Shown: piece after piece, positions 25,376-36,599 of the stretch
How positions within the stretch are numbered: position 1 is the first letter of the stretch
Layout: each line of letters opens with the position of its first letter
Assembly (NCBI RefSeq): GCF_017591425.1
Contig: NW_024464918.1
Location: 9,422,001-9,486,000, forward strand
Reading direction: 5' to 3'
DNA length: 64,000 bases
Source: Ochotona curzoniae
Lineage: Eukaryota; Chordata; Mammalia; Lagomorpha; Ochotonidae
The notes under the pieces: generated by a model
Databases searched by the model: none
Told to the model about the DNA's origin: nothing
Seen by the model: the letters and a program-made list of their open reading frames with translations, nothing else
Made by a program: the position numbers and the translations under genes

Positions 25376-26177
25376 ATGGATTTCCTTTGGTTTCCATGTA
25401 CAAGTTTCTTTGTTACATTTATCATTTACTTTGGTAGGCGATTAGTTTTAATTTTCAGTACTGCTATTAATGAAGACTGCCTACATGATCCCTGTTTCAG
25501 AAGTTTTACTTCTTTTCACTTTATATCCCTTGCCTGTGCACGCAATGTCCATTGTATATTTAAAACATGAGTTGACATTATTCAACTAATGAAAGAAGTT
25601 TGAAAAATAATAGAATCTCTAATTTCACCAAACCACTAGAAAAGCATGAGCAGATGAAGTTGAAGTTTAACCCCCCACAGCGCCTCAAATCCTCCATTCT
25701 TGAGCATCGAGGACATGCTTTATCTATTGAAAGTGAAATGTGGCTGCCAGCAGCAAGCTTCCCATTTGCTAGGGTGGACAGAGGCTCAGCTTGAGCTTGG
25801 AATTCCAGATTTTAAAACTCTTCACCACACAATACACAAAACCCCTCTCAGAATTCATTGCTACGAACATAAATAAAGGAAAGCTCAAAAATACTATGGT
25901 AAAAATCTCAACACTGAATATTTCCTCTATTCCCATAGAAAAGGGAAGTGTGTCAGTTGTGCAGCCACATTAGTTCACATCTGCTAAAAACAATGTACAC
26001 AATGAAATAGTAAAGATCTTATTGAGAATGCACACCATTTTATCCCCAATGTCCTGAGGTTAATTACATAATTGCTCCTTATAACTTGGAGTGCTGTTAT
26101 AGACATCCTTCTCTAGACAACGTAGCTGATTTCTGAAGATATACAAAGATGTTTCTGTGACTGAGAAAATGTACTAG
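25376..26177. other. Unique stretch
   Basis: I recognise no repeat or gene. Short plus frames at 25376-25570, 25600-25794 and 25791-25973 are featureless. Confidence 0.5.
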
Positions 26178-26455
26178 ATTATTATTATTTTTCAGATTTA
26201 ACTGAGTGGTACAGACAGAGAGCTAAAGCAAGCAAGTGAGATGCTATCCACCGGTTCATTACCCAGATACTTACAATGGCTATCATAATAGATGGCAGAG
26301 CAAGGAACTGTGAAGTGAATCAAGGTCACCTACATGGGTGTGTAAACAGGAGACTGAAGTCAGGAGCCACCTCAGGCAACTGAACACACATTTCCTGACA
26401 TGGGCCAGAGGTATCTTAACTAGCAACTTAGTCAATAGCCTAAATGCTGCCTTTG
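26178..26455 (-). mobile_element. CSINE, diverged
   Basis: The inverted blocks 'cagacagagagctaaagcaa', 'ccaccggttcattacccaga', 'gtcaggagccacctcaggca' and 'cttaactagcaacttagtca' appear in the expected order. Confidence 0.75.
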
Positions 26456-26728
26456 ATTTACTGGTTTTTAATTGAATTTTCAGCATTCATAGTAAAGTAA
26501 CTATGCTAAATAATATTGCACAACCAACTGGTGTTTTGTTTAGCAACAGATCTTTAAAACAATAAATAGAAAAAAAAAAGTGCAGCTGTCATCAACTGCC
26601 TAATTTGAACATCATTTTAGAAGCTCGCTACATTATCTTTTTCAGAGATTATTTTATGTTCCTACCCAGTACTCCAGTATTTCTACAACATAGAAATATA
26701 AGGAGAAATTCTGTGCTCTTTTAAAAAG
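26456..26728. other. Short unique stretch
   Basis: Nothing is recognised apart from an A run near 26571. Confidence 0.5.
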
Positions 26729-26740
26729 TAATCACAAATT

Positions 26741-27046
26741 AGGATTCCATCTTTCGTCCAGATGAAACTACTGTGAAACTACTGGGCATTTTGGTGAAAC
26801 TACTGGACATGTGTAGATGTCAATGGGATGCTGGATTGTCTGACATTGTCTGTACCAACAGTGTCGGGGTACACTTAAATAAGAGACTGATAGAATTATG
26901 ATTCTATATGAAGGACTACGCTATTGTAACAAGATGGGAAAAATCTGACGAGGGGTGGGAGTTTGGTGGGGAATCCCACCCTACACAAAACTGTACCACA
27001 CAATTCAAACTTCAAAATAAAAATTTACTTAAAAAAAAGAAAAAAA
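26741..27046 (+). mobile_element. Short L1 3' end with target-site duplication
   Basis: This 5'-truncated L1 tail contains 'gaattatgattctatatgaa', 'ggggtgggagtttggtgggg' and an A-rich end. The 12-base flanks 'taatcacaaatt' at 26729-26740 and 27047-27058 are identical. It shares a long match with the antisense L1 end at 44790-45210, so both belong to one subfamily. Inside, 'tgaaactactg' occurs three times (about 26763, 26774 and 26796). Confidence 0.92.
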
Positions 27047-27058
27047 TAATCACAAATT

Positions 27059-27498
27059 TAAAACAATTTAATATTCTAGTTCATATTACTTTATTTCAAT
27101 CATCCTTATGGCTGGATGGATACATGGTTTAAAGTACAATATATGTTGTGTTAAAACTAGAGCTGATTTGTCTCAGCCTTTCTCATTCCATGCCCTGGGA
27201 AAACAAATTATACTGTACATATGAATTTTCTTTCTGTGCTAACAGTCTATCACATGAATTTGAAAGCAATCGTTAGCTTGTAACTTAAAATAGCATCAAC
27301 TGTTGTATTTGTCTGTTTGTAGGAAAGCAACTTTTCATTATTCAAAACAAATTATTATTACCTTAGCTTATAAGTTTGTTATATAGGATTCAGTAACATT
27401 TCTTCACCTGGTATCATGCTTCTTCTTATCTCCTTTGATACTTAGGGTTCTTACTGTTGTTATTTTGACTATGCAACAAACGAAGCAAGTTCTTTTCA
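27059..27498. other. Unique stretch
   Basis: I recognise no repeat or gene. Confidence 0.5.
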
Positions 27499-27549
27499 GG
27501 GATTTCACTGTGCCAGTATCGTGATTAATGCAGACATTTATTATTGCTG
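27499..27549 (+). pseudogene. Possible 5' fragment of a U4 snRNA pseudogene
   Basis: The stretch has CAGTATCGT at 27514-27522, AATG at 27527-27530 and ATTATTGCT at 27540-27548. All are in the order of the 5' half of U4 snRNA (5' stem-loop and the region pairing with U6). Upstream 'tttcactgtgc' parallels U4 'tttgcgcagtgg'. The gap between the last two blocks is about 9 bases shorter than in U4, and the rest of U4 is absent. Truncated snRNA retrocopies are common in mammals, but a chance match cannot be excluded. It would not be functional. Confidence 0.3.
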
Positions 27550-27567
27550 TATTTTTATATATTCTTC

Positions 27568-27850
27568 TATTCCACAAATACATATTGAGCTCCTACTATG
27601 TTCAGGAACACAAAATTAATTATTTGCATTGAAGATTTGTATGGCACAGTAAAGCAAAGAGTCTCAAAATCAAAGGATAATGTACAGTACTGGATAATGG
27701 CAGTATCTATGAAGTATAAGAAAGCAGATGAGGAAAGAATATGTAGGGTTTCTTCTAGAATGGGATGGTCCAAGAAAACCGTTGTAAGAACCATATAAAC
27801 AGAGGATTGACTGAAACAAGGGCATACATTAGAAGAATATTTGGGAAAAA
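27568..27850 (+). mobile_element. Ancient mammalian repeat, 'tattgagcacctactatg' type
   Basis: The start 'acatattgagctcctactat' and the later 'gataatggcagtatctatga', 'gggatggtccaagaaaacc' and 'ggattgactgaaacaagg' follow the order of a widespread old mammalian repeat whose copies read 'tttattgagcacctactatg' and later 'gggtggtcagggaaggcct'. I am not certain of the family name. Confidence 0.45.
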
Positions 27851-27949
27851 AAAAGACTTTGAATACTGAGAGGTACATATAAATTATTGGAGATGGCAGT
27901 ACACATTTGCTAGAGTAACATAATCCAAATTACATCGCAAAAAATATGG

Positions 27950-28140
27950 TACTGCAAGTCACAGGTTCTAAGCCAGATTGTGTCAGTTTAGGCAGCGTGA
28001 CTGAACATGCTACCCCTGAAGCCGTGGTATACTGCCTTAGCTCTCTGCACTTCAGTTTTCCAATTTACAATATACATGTCATATGCATACCTTAGTCATA
28101 GTTTAGGAACGAGAACAAAGGAAGCTAGAAAAATATTAGA
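27950..28140 (+). mobile_element. Possible MIR remnant
   Basis: 'gcaagtcacaggttctaagc' and 'ctctgcacttcagttttcca' resemble the MIR core and its 'cctcagtttcctcatctgt' end. Divergence is high. Confidence 0.4.
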
Positions 28141-29194
28141 AATTATTCTTGATATTAGTTTTCCCAGTGCTATATTTCATAATTCTTTTCCTGCTTTAGG
28201 GAATAGTTACAATAAAGCGGATGTTGGTAAGTACACAAAAATTTACATGATAAAAAGTACATTCCAAGAGTTCACCAAGAATTTGTACCATAATGAATTT
28301 GTCTTTCAATCCAATTTTCATGAAGTTTTGTAATCATCCTAGTCACCTAGGGTTCCTACTTTATGGACAGGGCTTCTGGTGGTGGCAGTGGCACCAACAC
28401 CTGTGTTTGCAGTTGTTAGACTTGTGATTTGGGGGAGAGAAATGCTCTACACTCTCCTTAAATGCCTTCCATCAAATGATGAATAAATTGAGAATGATTA
28501 AATTAAGTGAACTGGAGAAAGCCTATTACTAATGTAAATCATTATAAAAGCTTCACTAGGCAAAGAATTAAAAGAGAGAGAGCGAATATAATGTAGTATC
28601 TTTGGATAGTCTGCTAGTAGCCAATTAAATTGCTAAAAGTGAGAGCGTATCATTAATTATTGCACATTTCATTTGGTATGTAATTATTCATTGTGGCCTT
28701 GCGAGCTTTCCTAAACTTAAAAGTGGAAATGACCCTTTTATTCTGACTGTACTTATTTCTCTGAGTGTCTAAAATTGTCCTCATTTATCTTCATTCACCT
28801 TGCACCTAGAGCATAAGGAAAAGGATACTTCTTTGTCTGTTTAAGAGTAGAGATCCAAATGAAAACATTCATTCCTCTAGAAGACAAGGAATATTTACTT
28901 CCCTGGACATAACAAATATACTAACTTATTATACTCTCAGTACCCCATAGAGACAACTACTTTTCTGGATAGAAAATTTTGAGAAACAGTAAAGATGCTC
29001 ATACAAAATAATGATTCTAAAAAGCACCAATCCTCTAATTAAAATGTGTCTAAAAATCAAGAAAAAAATATTCTTAAAGCCATTATCCAATAATTATTGC
29101 CTGGCTACTGACCAAACACACTATTACACTCGCTGATTGTAGAATCTGTCTTAGTTATGAAGAATTTTCATGGTCAATATCTTTTCAGATTATA
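28141..29194. other. Unique stretch with a possible regulatory block
   Basis: Around 28560-28720 AT-rich sequence with TAATTA/CAATTA cores ('agccaattaaattgc', 'cattaattattgcac') sits with retained CpGs ('gagcgaat', 'gagcgtat', 'ttgcgagc'). The part at 28360-28500 might be a very old CSINE, but the match is too weak to call. No gene is seen. Confidence 0.35.
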
Positions 29195-29385
29195 ATTATA
29201 ATGTGTAATTTATAGAGTTGGTATTACATGCCAAGTGCCTTACAAAAATTGTCTCCTTAATTCTAACAGTGAACCTGAGGTAAAATCACTTATATCTTTA
29301 TTTACTGATTAGGAATTTAGATACAGCATTGCCAAGTAACTTCCCCAAGCTTTCACAGATAAGGACTTAAAAATCTCATTCATAG
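29195..29385 (+). mobile_element. MIR element
   Basis: Blocks follow the MIR consensus in order: 'tacatgccaagtgccttaca', 'tctccttaattctaacagtg', 'aacctgaggtaaaatcac', then 'caagtaacttccccaagctt' and 'cacagataaggac'. The equivalents in MIR are 'tgtgccaggcactg', 'ctcatttaatcctcacaac' and 'taagtaacttgcccaaggtc'. Confidence 0.85.
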
Positions 29386-29551
29386 ATCATTTATCCTACA
29401 TGTGATACAGTATGGTAGCTGATAAACAACCTTACCATAAATTGGGATAACATTATTCAATATTATTGCTCATTGAAAAAAATTAAATATCCCAGATGAC
29501 AGGTAATTTGCTCAAAATGGATTACTGGATCAGAAAGACTACAAGGCAGGA

Positions 29552-29755
29552 ATTCAGTTTCAGGAATGCCATATGGGCATTGATTTGTGTTCTGGCTGCT
29601 CAATTTCTGATATGCCCTCCTGCTTATGGCCTGGGGAAACAGCAGAGGTCTGGCAGAGCAGGTCCTGGCATCTGGTCATCTCAGCTCTGACCATTGGAAG
29701 ATTTCTCTCTTATCTCTCAATCTGTATTCCAAATAAAAGTAAACAAACTCTTTGA
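29552..29755 (+). mobile_element. CSINE, shortened
   Basis: 'aggaatgccatatgggcatt', 'ggctgctcaatttctgatat', 'cctgcttatggcctggggaa' and the end 'ttccaaataaaagtaaac' are in order. The central part is shorter than in complete copies. Confidence 0.8.
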
Positions 29756-31299
29756 GGAAGAGTAATGATGGTCACACGCTTGGATGTTCTGGAAGTACTC
29801 CTCTTTTCTACACAATCACAGGAGAAGAACAGAGTCCTAAATGAAAGTATACTTGACTTAACATATTATACCCCATTAAAATTTCTAGCAATATAAAGAT
29901 GGACTCATTTTCTACCTGTGGCTGAACTAAATTTGTTTTCAGCTAATTTTCTTGCCTGAAATCTTCATGTTTCTTATTCATTTCTATCCTTAAATGATAC
30001 GGAAGTCATATGACACAAAATACATTATAATCATATTATTATTTTGACATATTTGAGGAAAACAAATATTTAACCATTAGATAACATGAACACCAGTTTC
30101 TCATGGCATTAAATATAAGAATGCATGATGTTACTTTTTTTACTATTAAAGTTTCATAATAGAGCAAGACAAAACAGAGCTCTCAAAAGGCCAAAAATAA
30201 TGACACATTTCTATCAGATTAACAGAAATCAGAACAACAGTGTGTTAAAAAAATTAATCAGAATAAAATTCTGTAAAACAAAAGTAGATGGTTTCCCTGA
30301 AGACTCAATTAGCATAACTATCTCAATTTGCAACATCCTGTCCTTTCCTCCTTATCAAACTTTGTGAATGATTGCACACAATTTTTATCCTGGCAACTAA
30401 AGGAAGAAATAGCAAGCAGATCAACCCACTTTACTATGGTGACCCTAGAGAATAACAACAAGTTCTGCTTCCAGCCAATCACTGAATTTTAAATTATTCT
30501 TAGTAACTTAAGTAACCCAAAGGTACAACTTCATGGCGCTTTTCTATGGCCATACAAAGCCTTGATTTTGCTTTGTATTATTTGCTTAGTTACAGAGCAG
30601 TAAGAAAGCAAATTAGAATCCAGGTCTTACGTGTAAACTTAAAACTTTAATTCCTGCAAGTATGTGTACTTAATATCACAGAATGCATTTCACAACATTG
30701 ACATAAAGAAAAGGAAGCCTACCCAAAATATTAAGTCCGATCTAATTTACCTTGCCTTTCTTGCTGTGCTCACCTTAAACCCTAAGAAAGATTCTCTTTT
30801 TAGGTTAAAATAAAAAGTAAGTGGTAAGTACCTTTGAAGACACTGTATGTGTGTTACCAGACACTGAAGTTCAGTCTTATAGATGATCATTGTTTCACAA
30901 TAATCTACAACTGCTTTGGGATGGGGAAGGGCCAAGCAACAGGTTTCTGCCCCATGGTTTTACCCTTTACCTAAAGGAATTTAACATCCGTTTAGAGAAA
31001 CAGGAAAGTAAAAATGTAAAATGAAAATCATAAGAATGAATAGCATAAAATAATGTCAATGAGTTGCACAAAAATTGATGACTACTGCTCAAGAGAATCA
31101 AACACACTAGATTTTTTAGAAGTTCACACTGTTTGGTTCCTATTGTATTAATATGGGTTGGGGACAGTTACATGAAAAAGGAAGATGAATCCATTTCAAA
31201 GGTAAATGAAACAGGAGAATATTTAAAACAGTTCGTTGAGGGAGAGCTTATTTACTCTAACATTTGACATGACAATGTCCAACATAAGTCTCCTTGGAT
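29756..31299. other. Unique stretch
   Basis: I recognise no repeat or gene. An 80-codon plus frame at 30125-30367 and a 62-codon minus frame at 30747-30935 show no features. Confidence 0.5.
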
Positions 31300-31530
31300 T
31301 TCACTTCCTGTGGTGGTTTCCCATTGTAATCTCTGCTAACCCACTCCTTTGGGTGGCAACAGTAGTAGCTCAGCTACCATGTGGCTGCCACCCACGTGGG
31401 AGACACCACTATGTTTCTAGTTCCTAGTTCCTGGACTCTAGTCTAGGCCTTGCTAACATGAGCAAATGAGACAGAGAAAGCTCTATGTCCTTACATTCCA
31501 CCTACCTTCTTTGATGTTCATCGAAAAAAG
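31300..31530 (+). mobile_element. Possible old CSINE
   Basis: 'ccacccacgtgggagacacc' followed by 'ctagttcctagttcctggac' and 'gcaaatgagacagagaaagc' keeps the SINE order, but the head is lost. Confidence 0.5.
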
Positions 31531-31679
31531 GAATTAAAATATAATCTTGCACAAAAAAAGGATATGGATGCTTCATAATACACACTCTTACAGATATCTT
31601 AAGACCTGGACATTCTAGCCTGATGAAAAACTAAGAGTAAAAAGTGCAACAGTAGGCAAGTATGAGTAAAAACAATTTT

Positions 31680-31900
31680 GACCAACATCAGCTCTCTAAA
31701 GGAAGAAGCAGAAACAAGATAAGCAGGAGGTTGGATAAGGTCATGAACAACTTTCATGATCAAATCATGACTGTAGATAAATACAAGAATTTATTGACTG
31801 ACACACTGCAAAGTTAATTTGAACCTGTTCATCTGGCAATACTGTACAGGATGAAGTGAAAAGGGGGGATTATAAAGTCACAGAAAACAACAAGCAAACA
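31680..31900 (+). mobile_element. Possible ancient mammalian repeat
   Basis: 'gcaggaggttggataaggtc', 'gactgacacactgcaaag' and 'tctggcaatactgtacagga' loosely follow an old repeat related to the one at 27568-27850. This is a weak match. Confidence 0.3.
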
Positions 31901-33640
31901 CAGCATGCCATGTTAGGATATGGATTTGACAATGGGAAGTGAAAGGTGGTATAAGAAGAGAGTCAATAAAACTTATTAAGTTATAGGATAACATGCTGCA
32001 GGGTAATGAGGTATCCCTGGTAATCTAACATCTTAGCTAGAAACACAGGCATAATTTTAGCAACTGTCATTTTAAGGTGACAACAGTCCATGGAATTAGA
32101 AACATACATCTGTTCTATAATAGAACATAAAGTACAGATCAGAGACGAAACCTCATGGGGAACACTGCAAAGATTATTGAAGGGCCTTCCAAAGCAGAGG
32201 CCGTGAAAAGAAAAAAAAAAAAAAACTTCAGAGATTTTTTTTCTTGATTCAGAGACAGAGTCATTTCTAAATGACAAATTCTTGTCTACATTCTTGCTTA
32301 TAAATCTTTAATTTACCCCCCAAAATCTCCTTTACAAATGTTATTTCACCATGCTTTTCTCTGAAAATTGTGAGCACAGCATGCCGCCCAGCAGCATCTA
32401 TTTACTTCTTAATGAACTGTCATTATGGATGCTCTTAACACTACTTAGTTATAAGTTTACCAAAGGAGTCCTTCTGCAGTCCACCTCTCCTCTAAGGATG
32501 TCCCTAAGCTGTGGAATACCTCATCCAGGAAGATGTGTCTCACAAACTGTGTTGTATCATCAATCAGTCGACTGTGGGAGTGGACAGTGGAGTCAAGAGT
32601 CAAACTCTTTCCTTCCGGGCCAATTCCTCAGGTCAGTTACTGCTCCAGCACACTGAGCTATGAATCAAGTCAAGAATATTCTTTTTCTGAGAGCAAGTCC
32701 TTCCAGGATTCTCAATTCCTTAACCTTCACATATCCTCCTTAATTTTTATTTATTTATTTATTTTTGCCTTACACAGCTGAACCGTAACACTGTTTCAGT
32801 TCATTGACTTCTGGTATTCCATGTAGAAAAGTTGAAACAGTTCCTCATATGTCCTGTAATTCTTATTTGATATCACACACAATATAACTTAAGATATGCA
32901 GTCAGAACAAACATTTTCTAAATTAATGAAGAGATACTGAATATAGTAAAAGACTAGAGACTGCTATTGTAGAACATCATGAAATACGTTCATCTCTGGG
33001 CATGTATTTATTTTAATAACTTTGTTAATTCTGGTAGAATAAGATTGCATAAGCCTATGGAATTGTTTTGTCTTTACTCAGTTGGTAAATAATCTGAAAT
33101 ATTTATAATATTTATAAGGTATCCATCCTATGTTTAAGACAGCTTTGCCTGATATTTGCCACATTTTGTCAGCAAGCAGAAGTTCTGCAAATCAACTTTA
33201 GCACTTTCTGCTCCCTCTTATGGACTTCATTAAATGCTGGTAAATACTCTAAATTGCAGCATCTTATGGCTCCCCTGACATTTCTGTTGCAGTCACCTGA
33301 TCACTTAATAATGCTGAGATTTTGATTATTTGCTGAGACACTGCATTTTAAACCTAAAGTACATGATGAGACATGAAAATATTCTATGCTTTGATTAAAG
33401 ATTGTGATTTTAAGATCTGATTTTCTTGGGAAAAAGATAACTTAAGTTTTGTCACCACTCTGAGTGGGGAGTTCAACTCTTTCTCCAGTACAACCTTAGT
33501 CTCTCTTATCTCATTCTATACATTCATCCCAATACTCTTTATTCACTATCATGGGAAATTCCATAATTATTTACATAATTAAGTTACAGCTAGGGCACTT
33601 ATTTAGAGACTGGTCTCATATAGTTTTAGATTATGGTTCA
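31901..33640. other. Mostly unique stretch
   Basis: A (TTTA)n tract lies at about 32744-32766. The part at 32440-32680 might be a very old inverted CSINE, but this is not secure. Frames of 98-101 codons (31981-32277 minus, 32351-32656 plus) have no recognisable features. Confidence 0.45.
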
Positions 33641-33966
33641 TTTTTTTTGAAGATTTATTTCTATTGGAAATCAGATATATAGAGAGAAGGGGAGACAGAG
33701 AGCAAGATCTTTCATCCGATGGTTCACTTCCCAAGTGCCCGCAATGGCTGGAGCTGAGCCAATCCGAAGCCAGGAGCCAGAAGCTCTTCCGGGCCTCCCA
33801 CGAGGTTGCAGGGTCCCAAGGCTTTTGGCCATCCTCAACTGCATTTCCAGGCCACAGGCAGGGAGCTGGATAGGAAGTGGAGCTGCCGGGATTAGAATCG
33901 GCACCCATATGGGATCCTGACGCGTGCAAGTTGAGGACTTTAACCATTACATTATCGCACCAGGCC
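33641..33966 (-). mobile_element. CSINE, well preserved
   Basis: The T run at 33641-33648 (reverse tail) is followed by 'gcaagatctttcatccgatg', 'gccaatccgaagccaggagc', 'ccacaggcagggagctggat' and 'cacccatatgggatcctgac', and ends 'cattatcgcaccaggccc'. Overlapping frames of 122, 77, 69 and 61 codons on both strands are all produced by the SINE. Confidence 0.95.
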
Positions 33967-35668
33967 CTCATTTTGTTTTCTAATTGGACTTTTCATACAA
34001 TTAATGCCAGCTTTACACTTTTCTTATCACATACTATAAATACTCATTTTGAACAGCCAGCCAAGAAATACTTTCATTTAGGGTATTTTTTAGGTTATAT
34101 TTTGAACACTTAAGAAGTCCTTCTTAATCAAAATGTTTTAACTCACAAGTTCATCACTTTTCAACTCTAAGTATTTCAGTAAAGTTGAAATGGGTGCATC
34201 GGAGAAAAACTGAGGTCATAATGCAGTGCTTTTATCTTCTTTAGCACTATCCAGAACACAAACTGTCCAAAAACAGAACACGTGAAACAGAATAGTGTCT
34301 GTTGCAAATACAAGCTATCTTACGACACTAACATTTGACAAATACAATATATTATCATACATTACAGAATTTAAGAAATGGATTTCATGATGGGCTCAAC
34401 AGTTACTTTTGGTGGGAAAAACAAAATACTTCAAATAAAGGGCTAAATAATATTTTCATGAACACGCAATAGTTTGCACAGCATGGCTTTTTTTGATATC
34501 ATTCCTGTTCTCACTGTTTGGAGTAATATGACATTTCATTTCAAATCTGCTACCATCTTAAATAGTAGGTAAGTCTAAATTATATGCTTTTATCCCTGGT
34601 GGTTTTTAATTGAATTAATTTAGGTATATTAAGCAGGTATGTTTGTTGAAACACAATCAATTTATAAGATATTTCTTGTCTTTGTGTACAACAAAACAGA
34701 TATCACAGAAATAAACAAAAGCCAATCACAATTTTTACCTTAATCAAAGTGGAATACTTGGAACCCAACACTTAATCTACCTCACCAGTGAGCTGTAACT
34801 TAAACTTTTTATCCCGGCACACTGGCTCTGCTCTTCATTTCTTTTTCCCATTACTAAACATTTTGCTAAGTGTTTGTACTGCACCACATAATCTGTTTCA
34901 ATAATGGCATCTTATTGAGTCATCCCACAATGAGAATTTCATTATTCATATCAAATTTCTACTCATACAGTCCTCTAGCTTGTTTCATCATCAATGTTGT
35001 TTCAGAGGTCACTTATTTAATCTGTAGGCCCATAAACTGAAACACAATAGTATGAAGAGGTATCAATAAGGCATACATTCCAGTGAACAGATTACTAAAA
35101 TAAAAAAGACTGTGGATTGTGGATTCTCAACTACTTAAGACATTTGCAAAACTATATTTCCAATTATAGGGATCCAAACTTAGTAATTTACAGAAGGAAC
35201 ACACCAGAGATTGAAAGGAAGCAGTATAACTTACCACCTATTACTATGCAATGTATATTATCACAGTAACCTACTTATAATGCAGATGTTTGCAAACACT
35301 AAAATTTGCCATACAATGCATTTTTAGAAACAAATGACAGTATACTACTGGTAAATTCTTTCTAAAATGCCTTTTTTATATATCAGTTAAGTGCATAACT
35401 TGATACCCAATTGGACATTGGTAAAAGAAATATTTATAAACTTTATGATATTTTTAAAACATATGTATAAATATTATCATATTTACCTGTTGTTCTTTCC
35501 AAAAAGTAAAACTCTAGAACATAGACTTACTTCAATGCTATCTGAAATTCCATATTTAGGCTTTGTCCATTTATTAATGAGTTATCATAAGATTTAATTG
35601 TTTTATAGGTATTTCTTATATATAGCATGATGCACTCTAACTTGAAAATACGGTCATTTCAACTGGTC
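33967..35668. other. Unique stretch
   Basis: I recognise no repeat or gene. The 68-codon plus frame at 35391-35597 is AT-driven. Confidence 0.5.
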
Positions 35669-36007
35669 TTTTTTTTTTTTTTTTAAAGATTTATTTTTAT
35701 TATTTTTTCATTGGAAAGGCGGATATACAGAGAGGAGAGACAGAGAGGAAGATCTTCCGGCCCATGATTCACTCCCCAAGTGAGCGCAACGGGCCCATAC
35801 TATGCCAATCCGAAGCCAGGAGCCTCTTCTGGGTCTCCCACGCGGGTGCAGGTTCCCAAAGCTTTGGGCCTTCCTCTGCTGCTTTCCAGGCCACAGGCAG
35901 GGAGCTGGAAGGGAAGCGGGGCTGCCAGGATTAGAACCGACGCCCATATGGGATCCCGGGCGTGCAAGGCGAGGACCTTTAACCACTTGCGCCACCGTGC
36001 CGGGCCC
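35669..36007 (-). mobile_element. CSINE, the least mutated copy here
   Basis: A T run (35669-35684) is followed by 'gaggaagatcttccggccca', 'gccaatccgaagccaggagc', 'ctcccacgcgggtgcaggtt', 'cgcccatatgggatcccggg' and the full GC-rich head end 'gcgccaccgtgccgggccc'. Retention of several CpGs suggests this is the youngest CSINE in the window. No exact flanking duplication was found. Frames of 95, 81 and 71 codons here are SINE shadows. Confidence 0.97.
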
Positions 36008-36599
36008 GCTTCATTAGTTTCTTAATACTCCTTCAAGTTACTTTCTAGAAAGTCTCTTAGATACAGTGTGCATTCCTAGAATGGACACAACACCGGAGAG
36101 ATGGAGACCTATGGTTGTTTCCCTTGGAGTGCTTGCATTTTTGGTTTTACAATTGTTAGTGGTATTTACCATTACCAATACAGAAGTTTCTGTGGGTTGA
36201 AAAACATGAGAAAATCCCAGAGGTCAAGTACCAAATTGTGATTTACATATAAAGTGAAATTAAACTTAGCAAACCAAAACTGGCTTTAGGCTTTTCCATT
36301 TTTTTTTAGAGAATCAAAAAATCATCACAACCTGACCCTCATTATTATGCAATGACTTCTGTTAGCTTCTACTCTCTCTATTTATTATTCTTTTGCTCAT
36401 AACTTTTAAAGTAACTCAAGGCTACTAGAGAAATGTATGGAAAATATAGTAAAATACAACAAAGCAAAAAAAAAAAAATCATTCCATTCACAGAACCAAG
36501 AAAAATGATCATCAACATTTTGTTGCATAAGCAGCTGCCCTGTCGCTAATCTGCATTGAAAGTTATGTTTGATTAAAATGCCAAAATAGTGTCATATAT
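36008..36599. other. Unique stretch
   Basis: Nothing is recognised apart from an A run near 36467. Confidence 0.5.

Noticed and set aside
28007..28333. A 108-codon plus frame
   Set aside because: It has no motif or homology I recognise and overlaps a MIR-like stretch at its start.
32440..32680. A possible inverted CSINE
   Set aside because: Only isolated short blocks fit; the order of the head and tail parts could not be established.
33603..33971. A 122-codon frame, with overlapping frames on both strands
   Set aside because: It is entirely within a CSINE. The same residue strings recur in frames at 35.7, 20.9 and 57.5 kb, all from SINE copies.
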